DNA from: Ignavibacteria bacterium
Lineage (GTDB): Bacteria; Bacteroidota; Ignavibacteria; Kapaibacteriales; UBA4661
Reading direction: 5' to 3'
Length of the DNA: 43,216 nt
NCBI GenBank assembly: GCA_013298775.1
Contig: JAAFIV010000038.1
Coordinates: 1 to 43,216 of the forward strand
This document shows positions 5,309-13,579 of the stretch, in pieces. Position 1 is the first letter of the stretch, and every line of letters starts with the position of its first letter. The position numbers and the translations under genes were made by a program. The notes under the pieces were generated by a model. It was not told the origin of the DNA, did no database searches, and saw nothing but the letters and a program-made list of their open reading frames with translations.

Positions 5309-7960
5309 TTATTGAATCGCAACATTGGCAAACGTTAAAGCCCCAACACCGCGTGAAGTCGTAATCCATGGACCTTCATACACGCTTTTGCATGGTGCGT
5401 TGGAAGGCGCATTTGCTGAAGTATTTGCTGAAGTATTTGCTGAAGTATTTGCTGAAGTATCCAGATAGCATTTTTCTGGAATGTACGTAATCATGCGGGC
5501 TGTACTCGGTGCCGACAGCGAGCAAATAATGGTATTTTTTTCTGCGCGAACATTTGCAAAGCGCACAGGTACACCATCCAACAAGAATGCGTCTGTGCGA
5601 AGGCTACGAACTGCTCCAGCAATGCTCGTATCTTGACCACACACAAGCGTATCATTGCATGCAAAGGTGAGGCGAATCTCGGTTTTTTGCGGATTTCCCC
5701 ACGTCGCGCCAAGCAAAAGCGGCGAGGAAATACCAAGCGTGTCCTTTGCCGCCAAGAAGTCGCGCAGGAGAATTTTTCCGAGACGCGCTCCTAAAACTGC
5801 GTAGCCTGTGTTTCCGTAGTGGCAGCCGTCGTGGTCGGGGATTGCTGTTGCCGAAAATACTTCTAGGCGTGGTGTTTCCTTGCTTGCCATTGCGGACAGT
5901 GCCAAAAGGCGTTGTGCGTCGCGGGGGGTGTTTTCAGGGCTTTGGTTGCACTCGGACGGACGCACCTGCACGACAAGAACCTTGCGAAGCCCCGTATAAT
6001 CTTGCTTCCAGCTATTGAGCAATGTCATAAATTTTTGCTCATACCCTGTATTTGCATTCGACTCGCCCTGATACCACACCATTGTACGCGCCGCACTTGC
6101 AAGCCCGCTTTTACGCGCTCTCCAGAGCATACGTCCGTACCACGAGCGTATTTGCATAGGGTTGGCGTTATCGCGGAAATGTTGCTCAATTGTTGAACCG
6201 CTCAGACCACCATTGATGATCGCTTGTGGAATGTTTGTTGCTGCAAACAGCTCTTCTGCTAGGCGCAGTGCCATTCCACCAACATGATACGTGTCGTTTG
6301 TTCTTGCGCGGGCAATTCCCCAGAAATTATCCGCAGAACCAACAGCAAACGTGCGTAGATAGGGATTCGGAGCCGTAGAGCTTTCTCCTAAAATAGCATT
6401 AGACTGACCACTGACGAATACAACATCCCCGCAGACCAAGCTATCGCGCTGGAGAATGACGATTTCGCGCTGTGTTCCATTCTCGCGCACAATAGCACCG
6501 AAGGTAAACGAATACAAACTTGCTTCTGCATGAAGCGGCACCGTGAGGCTGATAGTTGCTGCGGTTTGCTTATCAATTTGCTCGTATTTCACTCCTGTGG
6601 TTTTGCGCAAAATTTCTTTCCCATTTTTGGAAAGCCGCACGTAAGCGGAGTCGGCGTTTTGAAGGACAAGAGTTCCACGAAGCTCAAGCAGTGCTGAATC
6701 GCGCTCATTACGCGGGAAAAGCTGCAATGTTCGCGGGAAATTTTCTTCTGCAATAAATCTTTGTTCCTTGATTTGGGGAATGAGCGTTGCTGCAGTTTGC
6801 AAATACTCTGCTTTTTCGCGGTCGGCGAGCGCACCTTGCATATTGCCAAGTGCTGCACGGCTTAAAGAGCGAACTGCATAAATATCCGCATTGATAAAAT
6901 TCTCACGCTGAAGAAAGGCACTTGCGGCACTACCAGCATTAGCAAAACCGCTTATATCTTGTGGATTGCGCTCTAAAATTGTTGTACATTCTTTTTCACA
7001 TAAGGAGTTTTTGCCTGCATTGTAATACGCTCTCGTCAAAAAAGAACGCGAGCGTATCATTGACGAGTCCAGCGAAATTGCTTTTCGTAAATCGGCAATT
7101 GCTTTATCATAGTCACCAAGCAGAACATAGGTATTGCCTCGATTTGCAATGTATTTGATATTCGTTGAATCCCGAGTTATGAGCGCAGTATAATCCTCAA
7201 TAGCACCTCTGAAGTCGCCAAGTTCCGCATTACAATTTGCACGGTTCAAGTATGCAGAAGAGATATTGGATGCGGAATTCGGTAAAAATTTTATTGCTTG
7301 ATTGTAGTCCGGAATAGCTTCTTTACAGCGTTTCAGAAGAGAAAGATAATTTGCACGCTCATAGTACAACTCACCATCTTTGGGGAAGAGTTGTATTCCT
7401 TTTGTGGCAATATCAATAGCTTCGGGGAAACGTTGCTGTACATTGAGTATGACCGCGAGAACTTTATACGCTTGAGGAATATTGAGCTTTAATTCCAAAC
7501 ATTTCTTCAAATCTTGCTCTGCCGCCTGCATTTGTTGGGTGTTGAGATACGCTGTTCCGCGAAGAAAATAGGCATTTGGTTGCTTTGGTGCGAGTTTTAT
7601 TGCTTCCGAAGCATCTGCAATTGCGGCTTGTGGATTATTCAGGATAAAACCGTATAGTTGCGCACGAAAGGTATAGATGTCTGGATTTTTCCACATTGCC
7701 AAGGCTTTGGTGAAATTTGCAAGTGCGCCTTGTGCATCACCTCGTTCCTGCTTGGTCAGTCCTTCATTCGCAAGGGCGGCGGCTTGTGCTTGTTGTGGTG
7801 TTACTTTTTGAGGCGTTCCTCTTGGCGGTGATGAGGCTTGTGATTGTGCCGCGCTGACGATAGGAGACAACAGTAGAAAAGCATAACAAAACAAGACAAT
7901 GACGTAGCTCGAACACAAGCAATGACGGTACATCTGGGTAATTGAGATTGTCAAGAACAT
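5309..7960 (-). CDS. Secreted TPR protein fused to a sialate O-acetylesterase (SGNH) domain
   Basis: The 883-residue protein begins with a signal peptide (a second Met at residue 10 is an equally good start). Residues about 60-395 are tetratricopeptide repeats. Residues about 500-735 are a SASA/SGNH esterase: catalytic Ser520 in SGQSN, WYQGES at 629-634, and the Asp711/His714 pair in DHDGCH. A beta-rich tail follows, including a four-unit TSAN repeat at about 836-850. SASA enzymes remove acetyl esters from sialic acids or plant and bacterial polysaccharides. TPR arrays normally bind proteins, so the fusion may tether the esterase to a complex. It lies between cyanophycinase (33-bp gap) and iaaA (18 bp), all minus strand. 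Its true substrate is unknown. Confidence 0.85.
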   Translation of the reverse strand: MFLTISITQMYRHCLCSSYVIVLFCYAFLLLSPIVSAAQSQASSPPRGTPQKVTPQQAQAAALANEGLTKQERGDAQGALANFTKALAMWKNPDIYTFRAQLYGFILNNPQAAIADASEAIKLAPKQPNAYFLRGTAYLNTQQMQAAEQDLKKCLELKLNIPQAYKVLAVILNVQQRFPEAIDIATKGIQLFPKDGELYYERANYLSLLKRCKEAIPDYNQAIKFLPNSASNISSAYLNRANCNAELGDFRGAIEDYTALITRDSTNIKYIANRGNTYVLLGDYDKAIADLRKAISLDSSMIRSRSFLTRAYYNAGKNSLCEKECTTILERNPQDISGFANAGSAASAFLQRENFINADIYAVRSLSRAALGNMQGALADREKAEYLQTAATLIPQIKEQRFIAEENFPRTLQLFPRNERDSALLELRGTLVLQNADSAYVRLSKNGKEILRKTTGVKYEQIDKQTAATISLTVPLHAEASLYSFTFGAIVRENGTQREIVILQRDSLVCGDVVFVSGQSNAILGESSTAPNPYLRTFAVGSADNFWGIARARTNDTYHVGGMALRLAEELFAATNIPQAIINGGLSGSTIEQHFRDNANPMQIRSWYGRMLWRARKSGLASAARTMVWYQGESNANTGYEQKFMTLLNSWKQDYTGLRKVLVVQVRPSECNQSPENTPRDAQRLLALSAMASKETPRLEVFSATAIPDHDGCHYGNTGYAVLGARLGKILLRDFLAAKDTLGISSPLLLGATWGNPQKTEIRLTFACNDTLVCGQDTSIAGAVRSLRTDAFLLDGVPVRFANVRAEKNTIICSLSAPSTARMITYIPEKCYLDTSANTSANTSANTSANAPSNAPCKSVYEGPWITTSRGVGALTFANVAIQ
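5411..5458. repeat. In-frame 12-bp tandem repeat, four units
   Basis: Four identical copies of ATTTGCTGAAGT encode repeated Thr-Ser-Ala-Asn near the C-terminus of the TPR/esterase protein. Each unit adds four residues without shifting the frame, so the number can change by slippage while the protein stays intact. Confidence 0.9.
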
Positions 7961-7993
7961 TCTGCGGAAGAAAGGGAAAATGGAGCAATGAAA

Positions 7994-8971
7994 TTATGGT
8001 TTCGGCAGTGCAAATCTAGCACCCGATGGCAAAATATCCATGCGAATATTCTGTGCTGATAAATTACCCGCTCCGTCAGTTTTGATGCTCTTTGCAGCGC
8101 GAGCATCGAAAAGCTGGACGCTTGCATCCCCCAAGACTTCGCAGGTGTTGTCTGGCTTAACAATAATGCACGTGGCTTCATCAATACCAATGCCCAGCAA
8201 GCGCGGATTCTCCAGAACGAGCGTCAGGAGGCGGTTTTGGCGTTTGCGTTTCACAAAATGCTGGTCAATAATGGCATTCTGCACAAAACCAAATCCCTCT
8301 GCCGTAGCGATGTTTCCTTGTTGCACAACGCCGTAAGGATTGTTTGTATCTTTATTTTTCATTTCGTCGCCCGTGAGCATAATTTTACTTTGCACTGCCG
8401 CGCCAGCACTCGTGCCAGCAAGCACGCCACCACGCCGATAGATATTCCGAATTTCTTCCAATGCCTTTGTGCCTTGAAGCGCAGATGTGAGGCGGGTTTG
8501 GTCGCCGCCAGAAAAGAAAATCCCTGTTGCGGTGCGGAGTTTGGCAAGATTACTATCGGCATCGCCAGTTTCTTTGCTGCATATCATCATATCAAGATGT
8601 TGTGCGCCGTATTTTCGGAATTGCTCAATCTGTGCAAGCGCAGTTTCTTGTGGCTCGCTGCTTGCCATTGGAACGATGCAAATACGCGCTTTTTCATTGC
8701 CGCCAGCAAGTGCAATAATTTTTTTCATAATCACTTCTGGACGCGGACCACCACCGATAATCACCAAATGCCCTTTGGGTTTTTCACCTGCGTGCAGCAA
8801 AGGTGCTGTCTGCGCTAGGGCGCATGCAATCAAGCTCATCAAGAAGAAACGGCGGAACGAAAAAGGTACAAATACAAGCATGAGATACGGAAAGTAAGTT
8901 GAAAAATACGTGAACATGATAGGGCGAAAAGAATTCACGCGGCAAGGTACAAAAAAACAATCACATTTCAT
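7994..8971 (-). CDS. Cyanophycinase, exported (peptidase family S51)
   Basis: This serine exopeptidase family releases beta-Asp-Arg dipeptides from cyanophycin. The S51 hallmarks are present, counted from the ATG at 8971: GGGPRP at 73-78, the SGGDQTR strip at 154-160, the nucleophile Ser188 in AGTSAGAA, DQHF at 236-239 with a basic stretch KRKRQNR, and IGIDEAT at 261-267. The start at 8971 overlaps the receptor stop by ATGA, but Met31 (8881) or Met19 gives a more normal signal peptide (RRFFLMSLIACALA then a cleavage region near residue 61). Either way it is exported, unlike cytoplasmic storage-type CphB. It sits with a TonB receptor upstream and isoaspartyl peptidase downstream. Confidence 0.88.
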   Translation of the reverse strand: MKCDCFFVPCRVNSFRPIMFTYFSTYFPYLMLVFVPFSFRRFFLMSLIACALAQTAPLLHAGEKPKGHLVIIGGGPRPEVIMKKIIALAGGNEKARICIVPMASSEPQETALAQIEQFRKYGAQHLDMMICSKETGDADSNLAKLRTATGIFFSGGDQTRLTSALQGTKALEEIRNIYRRGGVLAGTSAGAAVQSKIMLTGDEMKNKDTNNPYGVVQQGNIATAEGFGFVQNAIIDQHFVKRKRQNRLLTLVLENPRLLGIGIDEATCIIVKPDNTCEVLGDASVQLFDARAAKSIKTDGAGNLSAQNIRMDILPSGARFALPKP

Positions 8972-11316
8972 TCTATTCGCCAGCGCACACCCAGAAAGCC
9001 GCGTATTCCCTGAAAGGAAGCGTAGGAATAGGTGGGGTCGAAGGTGAAATTATTGGGATTGTTTACAGGGTCGTTCGCACGTTTATCAAACGGGTCGAAT
9101 GCTCGCATAATGGAATTGGCGGGCGGTGTGTAGTTCAGCAAGTTTTTGATGCCACAGTAGATTTCAAGCGGTGTTTCGGCAAATGTTTTCGTGAATTGAA
9201 TATTTTGAATGCTAAAAAGCGGCGAAAATTCAGGACGTGTATCGTTGGGAAAGATGGGAAGCCGCATCGGACCATAGATGGCACCAGTATAATCCATCTT
9301 CACGCCCAATTCTTCGAGAGTGTAGCTTACGCCGAAGGTGCCTGACACGCGCTCGCTCAGGATTTGCCACGTGCGCACGCCATCGTCGGTATTGGAAACA
9401 TCCATTACCGTTATCCCAAGCGTGATATCGAGCGGGATTGCGCCAAAGTCGGCATCAATACTAGCAGAGATGCCTTTTGATTCCCCAAAGCCGCGCAGAT
9501 TCTCGTAGATAATTGCTTCGGGGTCGGTGTCGTAATCGGGAATAATTTTGTTAGTGAAATAGGTGTAAAACGCCGCAGCATCAAGCGTCAGCGTGATGTT
9601 CTCAAGATTGGCGGTCTTCGAGTAATTGAAGTTAAAATTGTACGATGTTTCGGGACGCAACACCTCGCGCACAATCACGCGCCGCGCACCCGTCAGTGCG
9701 GCATGGTCTTCGGCAAAAAGATTCACAACACGAAAACCGGTTCCGCCAGAAAGCCGCACCACGTCTTGCGTTTCGGATTTCCACTTGTAATTCACACGTG
9801 GCGTAACAATACTGCCGTGTGCGCTACTCCAATCGTAGCGAAGGCTTGCGAGCAGCGTATGGTCGGGAGCAAAGGAAAATTCATCTTGCACAAATATGCC
9901 CGGAAGCAGGATACGCTGCGGTGTTGGGGTGCCATTCGCGTCGTTGGTGGCAGGTGTGTTGTCTTGGTAAACGGTATAGCGTGTTGCCGCTCCAAACAAG
10001 AATTTATGCGGTGTTTGGGCAATTGCAATTTCTTTATCCCATGTCAATTGCGCAAAAGCAATCTGTTGCCGCGCCTCATAAAAGCTCGTTCCGTAGTAGG
10101 AATTTTGGTGGTGATGATTGAAGGAAGCCCGTAGCATCACGTTTTCGTTCTCAAACGGCAGCGCGTATGCGCCCAACGCCTCGAAACGATGTGTCCAGAT
10201 AGACTCGCCGTACACGCTGTCGCCGCCGCGAAATTTCGGTTCCCATTGCATCTGCCCACCTAAACGGTTTTCGTGCAGATACCGTGCTGCAAGCGAGGTT
10301 TCAAGACGTTTTCCATCTTCGGTTGTACGGTCAAAATTCCACTTCAGAAATGTGGAGATACGCTCTTGCAAAGCAACATCCATCATACCATCGGCGTTAT
10401 TATCAATACGATTGCTCATATTGTAGTAGTTCGCGCCCAGAAGCCCAGTTCCAATCGGGGTTTTGAGCTTCACGCTTGCATCTGCGTTATGCTCCAGCCA
10501 TGACGTAGAGAAAGCATCCAACGCAAGCAATGACGAGCGTTCTGGCGATTTCGTGATGATATTGATAATCCCTGCTAATGCTTCCGAGCCATACAGCGTC
10601 GAAGCTGGACCTTTCACAACTTCTACGCGCTCAATCATGCTTGTTGGAATGCCGCTCAAGCCATAGACCGTCCCCAAGCCGCTTACAATCGGCATTCCGT
10701 CAATGGTGACCATTGTGTACGCGCCTTCAAGTCCGTTCAGGCGAATATCGCTTGTACCGCAAACACCGCAATTTATCTGGGGTCGCAGACCATTCACGTT
10801 TTGCAATGCGTCCACCAAACATGCGGAGGGATTTTTTTTGAGAAAGCTCGGTGTAAATACTTCTACTTGCACAGGCGAATCGGAAATCAAGGTTTCACGC
10901 CATGTTCCCGTGATAACGAGCTTTTCTGTGGTCTTTGTATCTTCTTCCATCTGAAGCTGCACAGCAAGGTTTTGTGCTGCTTCAAGACGAATAAGACGTT
11001 TCAGCGTTTTGTAGCCAATACGCTTTCCTTCCAGTGTATATGCGCCTTCTGGGATATTAAGCATACGAAAATTGCCCGCCGAATCCGTCCGCGCACCGAA
11101 GGATGTTCCCACAAGGCGGAGTGTGGCAAAGCCGATAGGTTCTCCGTTTTTGCTCGTAATATTGCCGCGCAGAGTTGATATTTGCTGTGCTTCGGCAGAT
11201 GAAACAAAAAACAATATGAGAAGTAGCGAAAACACTCTTTTCTGCGCAATTGTCCGTGCGAACAACGGTATTGCATATGAATACATCTTCTGACAAAATC
11301 GTACAAGGCGCATCAT
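8968..11316 (-). CDS. TonB-dependent outer-membrane receptor
   Basis: A 782-residue TonB-dependent transporter. After a signal peptide (about 1-44) comes a carboxypeptidase-regulatory-like beta-sandwich (about 47-122), a TonB-box-like stretch EKLVITGT (131-138), and a plug domain (about 140-258) with IDGMPIVSG and VEVVKGPASTLYGSEA motifs. The beta-barrel runs to the C-terminal aromatic-rich strand ending WRIE. The plug carries a close cysteine pair, N-C183-G-V-C186, seen in a Bacteroidota subgroup of receptors and possibly metal- or disulfide-related. It overlaps the gene on each side by 4 bp. Because the next genes are cyanophycinase and isoaspartyl peptidase, the cargo may be beta-Asp-Arg peptides; metal or siderophore import is the main alternative. 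Confidence 0.9.
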   Translation of the reverse strand: MMRLVRFCQKMYSYAIPLFARTIAQKRVFSLLLILFFVSSAEAQQISTLRGNITSKNGEPIGFATLRLVGTSFGARTDSAGNFRMLNIPEGAYTLEGKRIGYKTLKRLIRLEAAQNLAVQLQMEEDTKTTEKLVITGTWRETLISDSPVQVEVFTPSFLKKNPSACLVDALQNVNGLRPQINCGVCGTSDIRLNGLEGAYTMVTIDGMPIVSGLGTVYGLSGIPTSMIERVEVVKGPASTLYGSEALAGIINIITKSPERSSLLALDAFSTSWLEHNADASVKLKTPIGTGLLGANYYNMSNRIDNNADGMMDVALQERISTFLKWNFDRTTEDGKRLETSLAARYLHENRLGGQMQWEPKFRGGDSVYGESIWTHRFEALGAYALPFENENVMLRASFNHHHQNSYYGTSFYEARQQIAFAQLTWDKEIAIAQTPHKFLFGAATRYTVYQDNTPATNDANGTPTPQRILLPGIFVQDEFSFAPDHTLLASLRYDWSSAHGSIVTPRVNYKWKSETQDVVRLSGGTGFRVVNLFAEDHAALTGARRVIVREVLRPETSYNFNFNYSKTANLENITLTLDAAAFYTYFTNKIIPDYDTDPEAIIYENLRGFGESKGISASIDADFGAIPLDITLGITVMDVSNTDDGVRTWQILSERVSGTFGVSYTLEELGVKMDYTGAIYGPMRLPIFPNDTRPEFSPLFSIQNIQFTKTFAETPLEIYCGIKNLLNYTPPANSIMRAFDPFDKRANDPVNNPNNFTFDPTYSYASFQGIRGFLGVRWRIE

Positions 11317-11627
11317 TTCTTGTGTCCAATCAATTCATAATACGTTTCTTTTGGCTCGCCCGTCCAGCCGTTTACGCCATGCTTGGGCAGCCAATAGCCA
11401 TGAACAATAGCAAACATGAGGCTTCCAGCAATGCCAATTATCCAATAGGCAAGTGCGCGGTAGCCTAGTGCCGACATTGTGAGTGCGAAGGCAAGAAATA
11501 ATGCGGTTTTCAAAAGGCGTTTCCATGCGGGTTTATGCGCTTCAAAATGCCCAAAAAAGAGATTGCCAACGTGAAAAATAGTCATGATGACGGCAACGTC
11601 GAACCAGAAATCTTGTTGAATGCCCAT
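11313..11627 (-). CDS. Small membrane protein, first gene of the receptor operon
   Basis: Three hydrophobic segments (about 9-25, 40-58 and 64-82 of 104 residues) separate short loops; the C-terminus is soluble with HGYWLPKHGVNGW. I chose the ATG at 11627 because an AGGTG stretch precedes it by about 8 bases; ATGs at 11657 and 11645 are in frame and would add 10 or 6 residues, the first one sitting only 3 bases from a mobile element. It overlaps the TonB receptor start by 4 bp, so translation is likely coupled. I do not recognise the family. An inner-membrane partner of the receptor system is possible but not shown. Confidence 0.75.
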   Translation of the reverse strand: MGIQQDFWFDVAVIMTIFHVGNLFFGHFEAHKPAWKRLLKTALFLAFALTMSALGYRALAYWIIGIAGSLMFAIVHGYWLPKHGVNGWTGEPKETYYELIGHKK

Positions 11628-11666
11628 GTGTTGCACCTGTATCATTGATGAAATCATAATTCTTGA

Positions 11667-11808
11667 CTCACCTTACGCACACCCTCGCGCCGCCCTCACC
11701 CCTCGCTGCGCGAGACCCTCTCCCAGAGGGCGAGGGTTAGTGGAGACTAGCTCTGAAGCCCTCTCCCTCTGGGAGAGGGTTGGGTGAGGGTCTTATGCGT
11801 AAGGTGAG
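11667..11808. mobile_element. MITE-like element, family A, with target-site duplication
   Basis: A 142-bp non-coding element has perfect 13-bp terminal inverted repeats (CTCACCTTACGCA at 11667-11679 and its complement at 11796-11808). It is flanked by a 7-bp direct repeat TTCTTGA (11660-11666 and 11809-11815), as left by transposition. The interior is a long imperfect hairpin with CCCTCTCCC..GGGAGAGGG blocks that recur at 25566-25684. It lies in the 5' leader of the receptor/cyanophycinase operon. Confidence 0.8.
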
Positions 11809-11846
11809 TTCTTGATACAAAAATACAATAATTTTGTCTTTGAAAA

Positions 11847-11876
11847 AATTATTTTTAGTCTAAGCTAAAAATAATT
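11847..11876 (-). terminator. AT-rich hairpin terminator for the DUF5683 gene
   Basis: A perfect 12-bp stem (11847-11858 with 11865-11876) with a 6-base loop is followed, on the minus strand, by a run of six T. It lies about 60 bp after the stop of the DUF5683 gene transcribed toward it. The stem is nearly all A/T, so its strength is uncertain. Confidence 0.55.
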
Positions 11877-11936
11877 CTCAAAAATAGACCCGAATACGCC
11901 CGAATAGATATTGCACCTCACCCGCCAAGAAGCCTC

Positions 11937-12713
11937 TCACCAATGCACAACAACAACAAGCCGTAGCTGCACAAGGTCGAAATAGGGCAGAAGGCGAGGC
12001 GGCGAGGTGCGGTGCGAGGCGAGGCGTTGTTCGGTGAGGATGTGCGGTGGAATATCCGATGGCAGAAGCGAGGTTTTACCATCATTTGCGGGAATTTCAT
12101 CGCTGACATCGAAGTCGTACAAATGCGCTCCCACGAAGGCATCTACTGCAGCTAACGCCCATACTGCCACCGATGCAATGATAAAAGCATCGCGAGTGTC
12201 GCGATAAAATTCTCTTATGCGTAAATACTGGGGGAAAATCCTAATCTGACTTGTCGTATCCAAGCCTTTATAGAGAGTTTCATTCTTCTGATAGAGTTGC
12301 TCGCGTCCAATCGCCTCCGCTACACAATATACCGCCCCCCCAAAGAAAATCGGTGCTTTCCAATAACTCTCCACGTAGAGCTGTCCCCAGCCGGGAATGA
12401 TTGATTTCCATAAGGCTTCTATCGGCGATTTCGTCATGGTCGCAGTTGTCGAGTTTCGTTGTCGGGTGCTGCCTTGAGAAGTGTCATTTTGTGCGCCCAG
12501 CGAGGAAATAGGAATAAAGTTTCGTTGGTTTTTTGAAAGTGTATCTTGGTGCAATTCTTGTGAAATTTCTATCAAGCACTCTTGCTCAAACTCTTGACAT
12601 AAAGCCATGTTGAAGCGTTGTGTCTGTGCGAAACAGGGATATTGTGCTGCTATCACAAACATTGCGCTGCATAGGCAAAGAATGAGGACGAATTTTTCGG
12701 ACAACAAAGGCAT
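11937..12713 (-). CDS. DUF5683 membrane protein, exported
   Basis: From the ATG at 12713 the product has 258 residues with a signal peptide (about 1-30, ending CFAQ). The DUF5683 core follows: KSPIEALWKSIIPGWGQLYVESYWKAPI, then two hydrophobic segments, a YR-RD patch, and AAVDAFVGAHLYDFDV. This family is widespread in Bacteroidota, usually as a small envelope protein of unknown function. An upstream in-frame Met at 12800 would hide the signal peptide, so it was not used. The gene is divergent from rimM with about 150 bp between the starts. The tail (about 215-258) is not conserved to my knowledge. Confidence 0.8.
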   Translation of the reverse strand: MPLLSEKFVLILCLCSAMFVIAAQYPCFAQTQRFNMALCQEFEQECLIEISQELHQDTLSKNQRNFIPISSLGAQNDTSQGSTRQRNSTTATMTKSPIEALWKSIIPGWGQLYVESYWKAPIFFGGAVYCVAEAIGREQLYQKNETLYKGLDTTSQIRIFPQYLRIREFYRDTRDAFIIASVAVWALAAVDAFVGAHLYDFDVSDEIPANDGKTSLLPSDIPPHILTEQRLASHRTSPPRLLPYFDLVQLRLVVVVHW

Positions 12714-12857
12714 GACAACATGCTGCAGAGAGCATGAAATCACGGTTTTGAAAGAAGAAAACGTGCCTTGCATAGAACGGAAAAGAAAAACGGTTCGCAA
12801 ACATTACCAAGAAATTGCGTAGATTAACGAAATTTATCACACAAAAACGACACATAC

Positions 12858-12862
12858 AAGGA
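12858..12862 (+). promoter_or_regulatory. Shine-Dalgarno site fixing the rimM start
   Basis: AAGGA ends 3 bases before the ATG at 12866. It supports this start over an in-frame codon at 12815 that would add 17 residues unlike RimM. Confidence 0.6.
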
Positions 12863-12865
12863 AAT

Positions 12866-13432
12866 ATGCGCTTCGCAGGACGAATCTTCCGTACACACGG
12901 TACACAAGGACATCTTATTTGTGGTGAAACAGTGCCGCACTTTCGTGGCTTCGAGCCAGGTATGACGCTGAATCTCGGCTTTTCTGCTTCGTTCACAAAG
13001 CCCTTTGTTGTTGCCGAAAGCAAGCAAGCAGGTGTGGGACAATGGATGGTGCGCTTCAAAGGAATTGATTCACCAGAAGTCGCATCAAAACTGCGTGAAC
13101 AAGGAATTTTTCTTGCTGATGAGGTGATTCGTGCTGCGATAGATGTGAAATTTAACGAGCAATTTTTCGATGATGAAATCGTTGGTTGCCGCGTGGTGAA
13201 CCGCGAAACAGGCGAGGAATTGGGGAAAATCAAGGAAATCTGGGAAACGTCTGCACACGAGATTTGGGTGGTGGACTACAAAGGCAAAGAGCTTCCTATT
13301 CCCGTCATTGACGAAATTATCAAGCACGTAAACATTGCACGAAAGACGGTTTCTATCTACGTTATGCCAGGCTTGCTGGAGATTGTTGATGAGACAAGTG
13401 CGGAGGACGAGCGAGATGATGACAAGCAATAA
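12866..13432 (+). CDS. rimM: Ribosome maturation factor RimM
   Basis: RimM binds ribosomal protein uS19 and helps mature the 3' domain of 16S rRNA in the 30S subunit. The 188-residue product has the N-terminal beta-barrel with RIFRTHGTQGHL near the start and WMVRFKGIDSPEVASKLRE, then the PRC-barrel with LGKIKEIWETSAHEIWVV and GKELPIPVI, ending PGLLEIVDE as usual. A short acidic tail closes the protein. In many bacteria rimM is next to rpsP, trmD and rplS; here none of these is adjacent. A hairpin terminator follows at 13443-13487. Confidence 0.93.
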   Translation: MRFAGRIFRTHGTQGHLICGETVPHFRGFEPGMTLNLGFSASFTKPFVVAESKQAGVGQWMVRFKGIDSPEVASKLREQGIFLADEVIRAAIDVKFNEQFFDDEIVGCRVVNRETGEELGKIKEIWETSAHEIWVVDYKGKELPIPVIDEIIKHVNIARKTVSIYVMPGLLEIVDETSAEDERDDDKQ

Positions 13433-13442
13433 CAAACAAAAA

Positions 13443-13487
13443 CGGCGTAATGATGCGCTTTCCAAAGGAGCAGCATCAATTACGCCG
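13443..13487. terminator. Hairpin between convergent rimM and rpoZ
   Basis: CGGCGTAATGATGC (13443-13456) pairs with 13473-13487 with one bulged base; the loop is 16 bases. It starts 11 bases after the rimM stop. There is no long T-run on either side, although an A-rich stretch precedes it, so it may act as a bidirectional terminator or as an mRNA end protector. Confidence 0.6.
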
Positions 13488-13579
13488 AGATGTTGTTGAA
13501 TGTTTACGCATGAGAGCAGCCTATCTGCTGCTTGTGCGTTTCATTCTTAAATTGTACCATTCCTACCAAGCCTTGTTCC

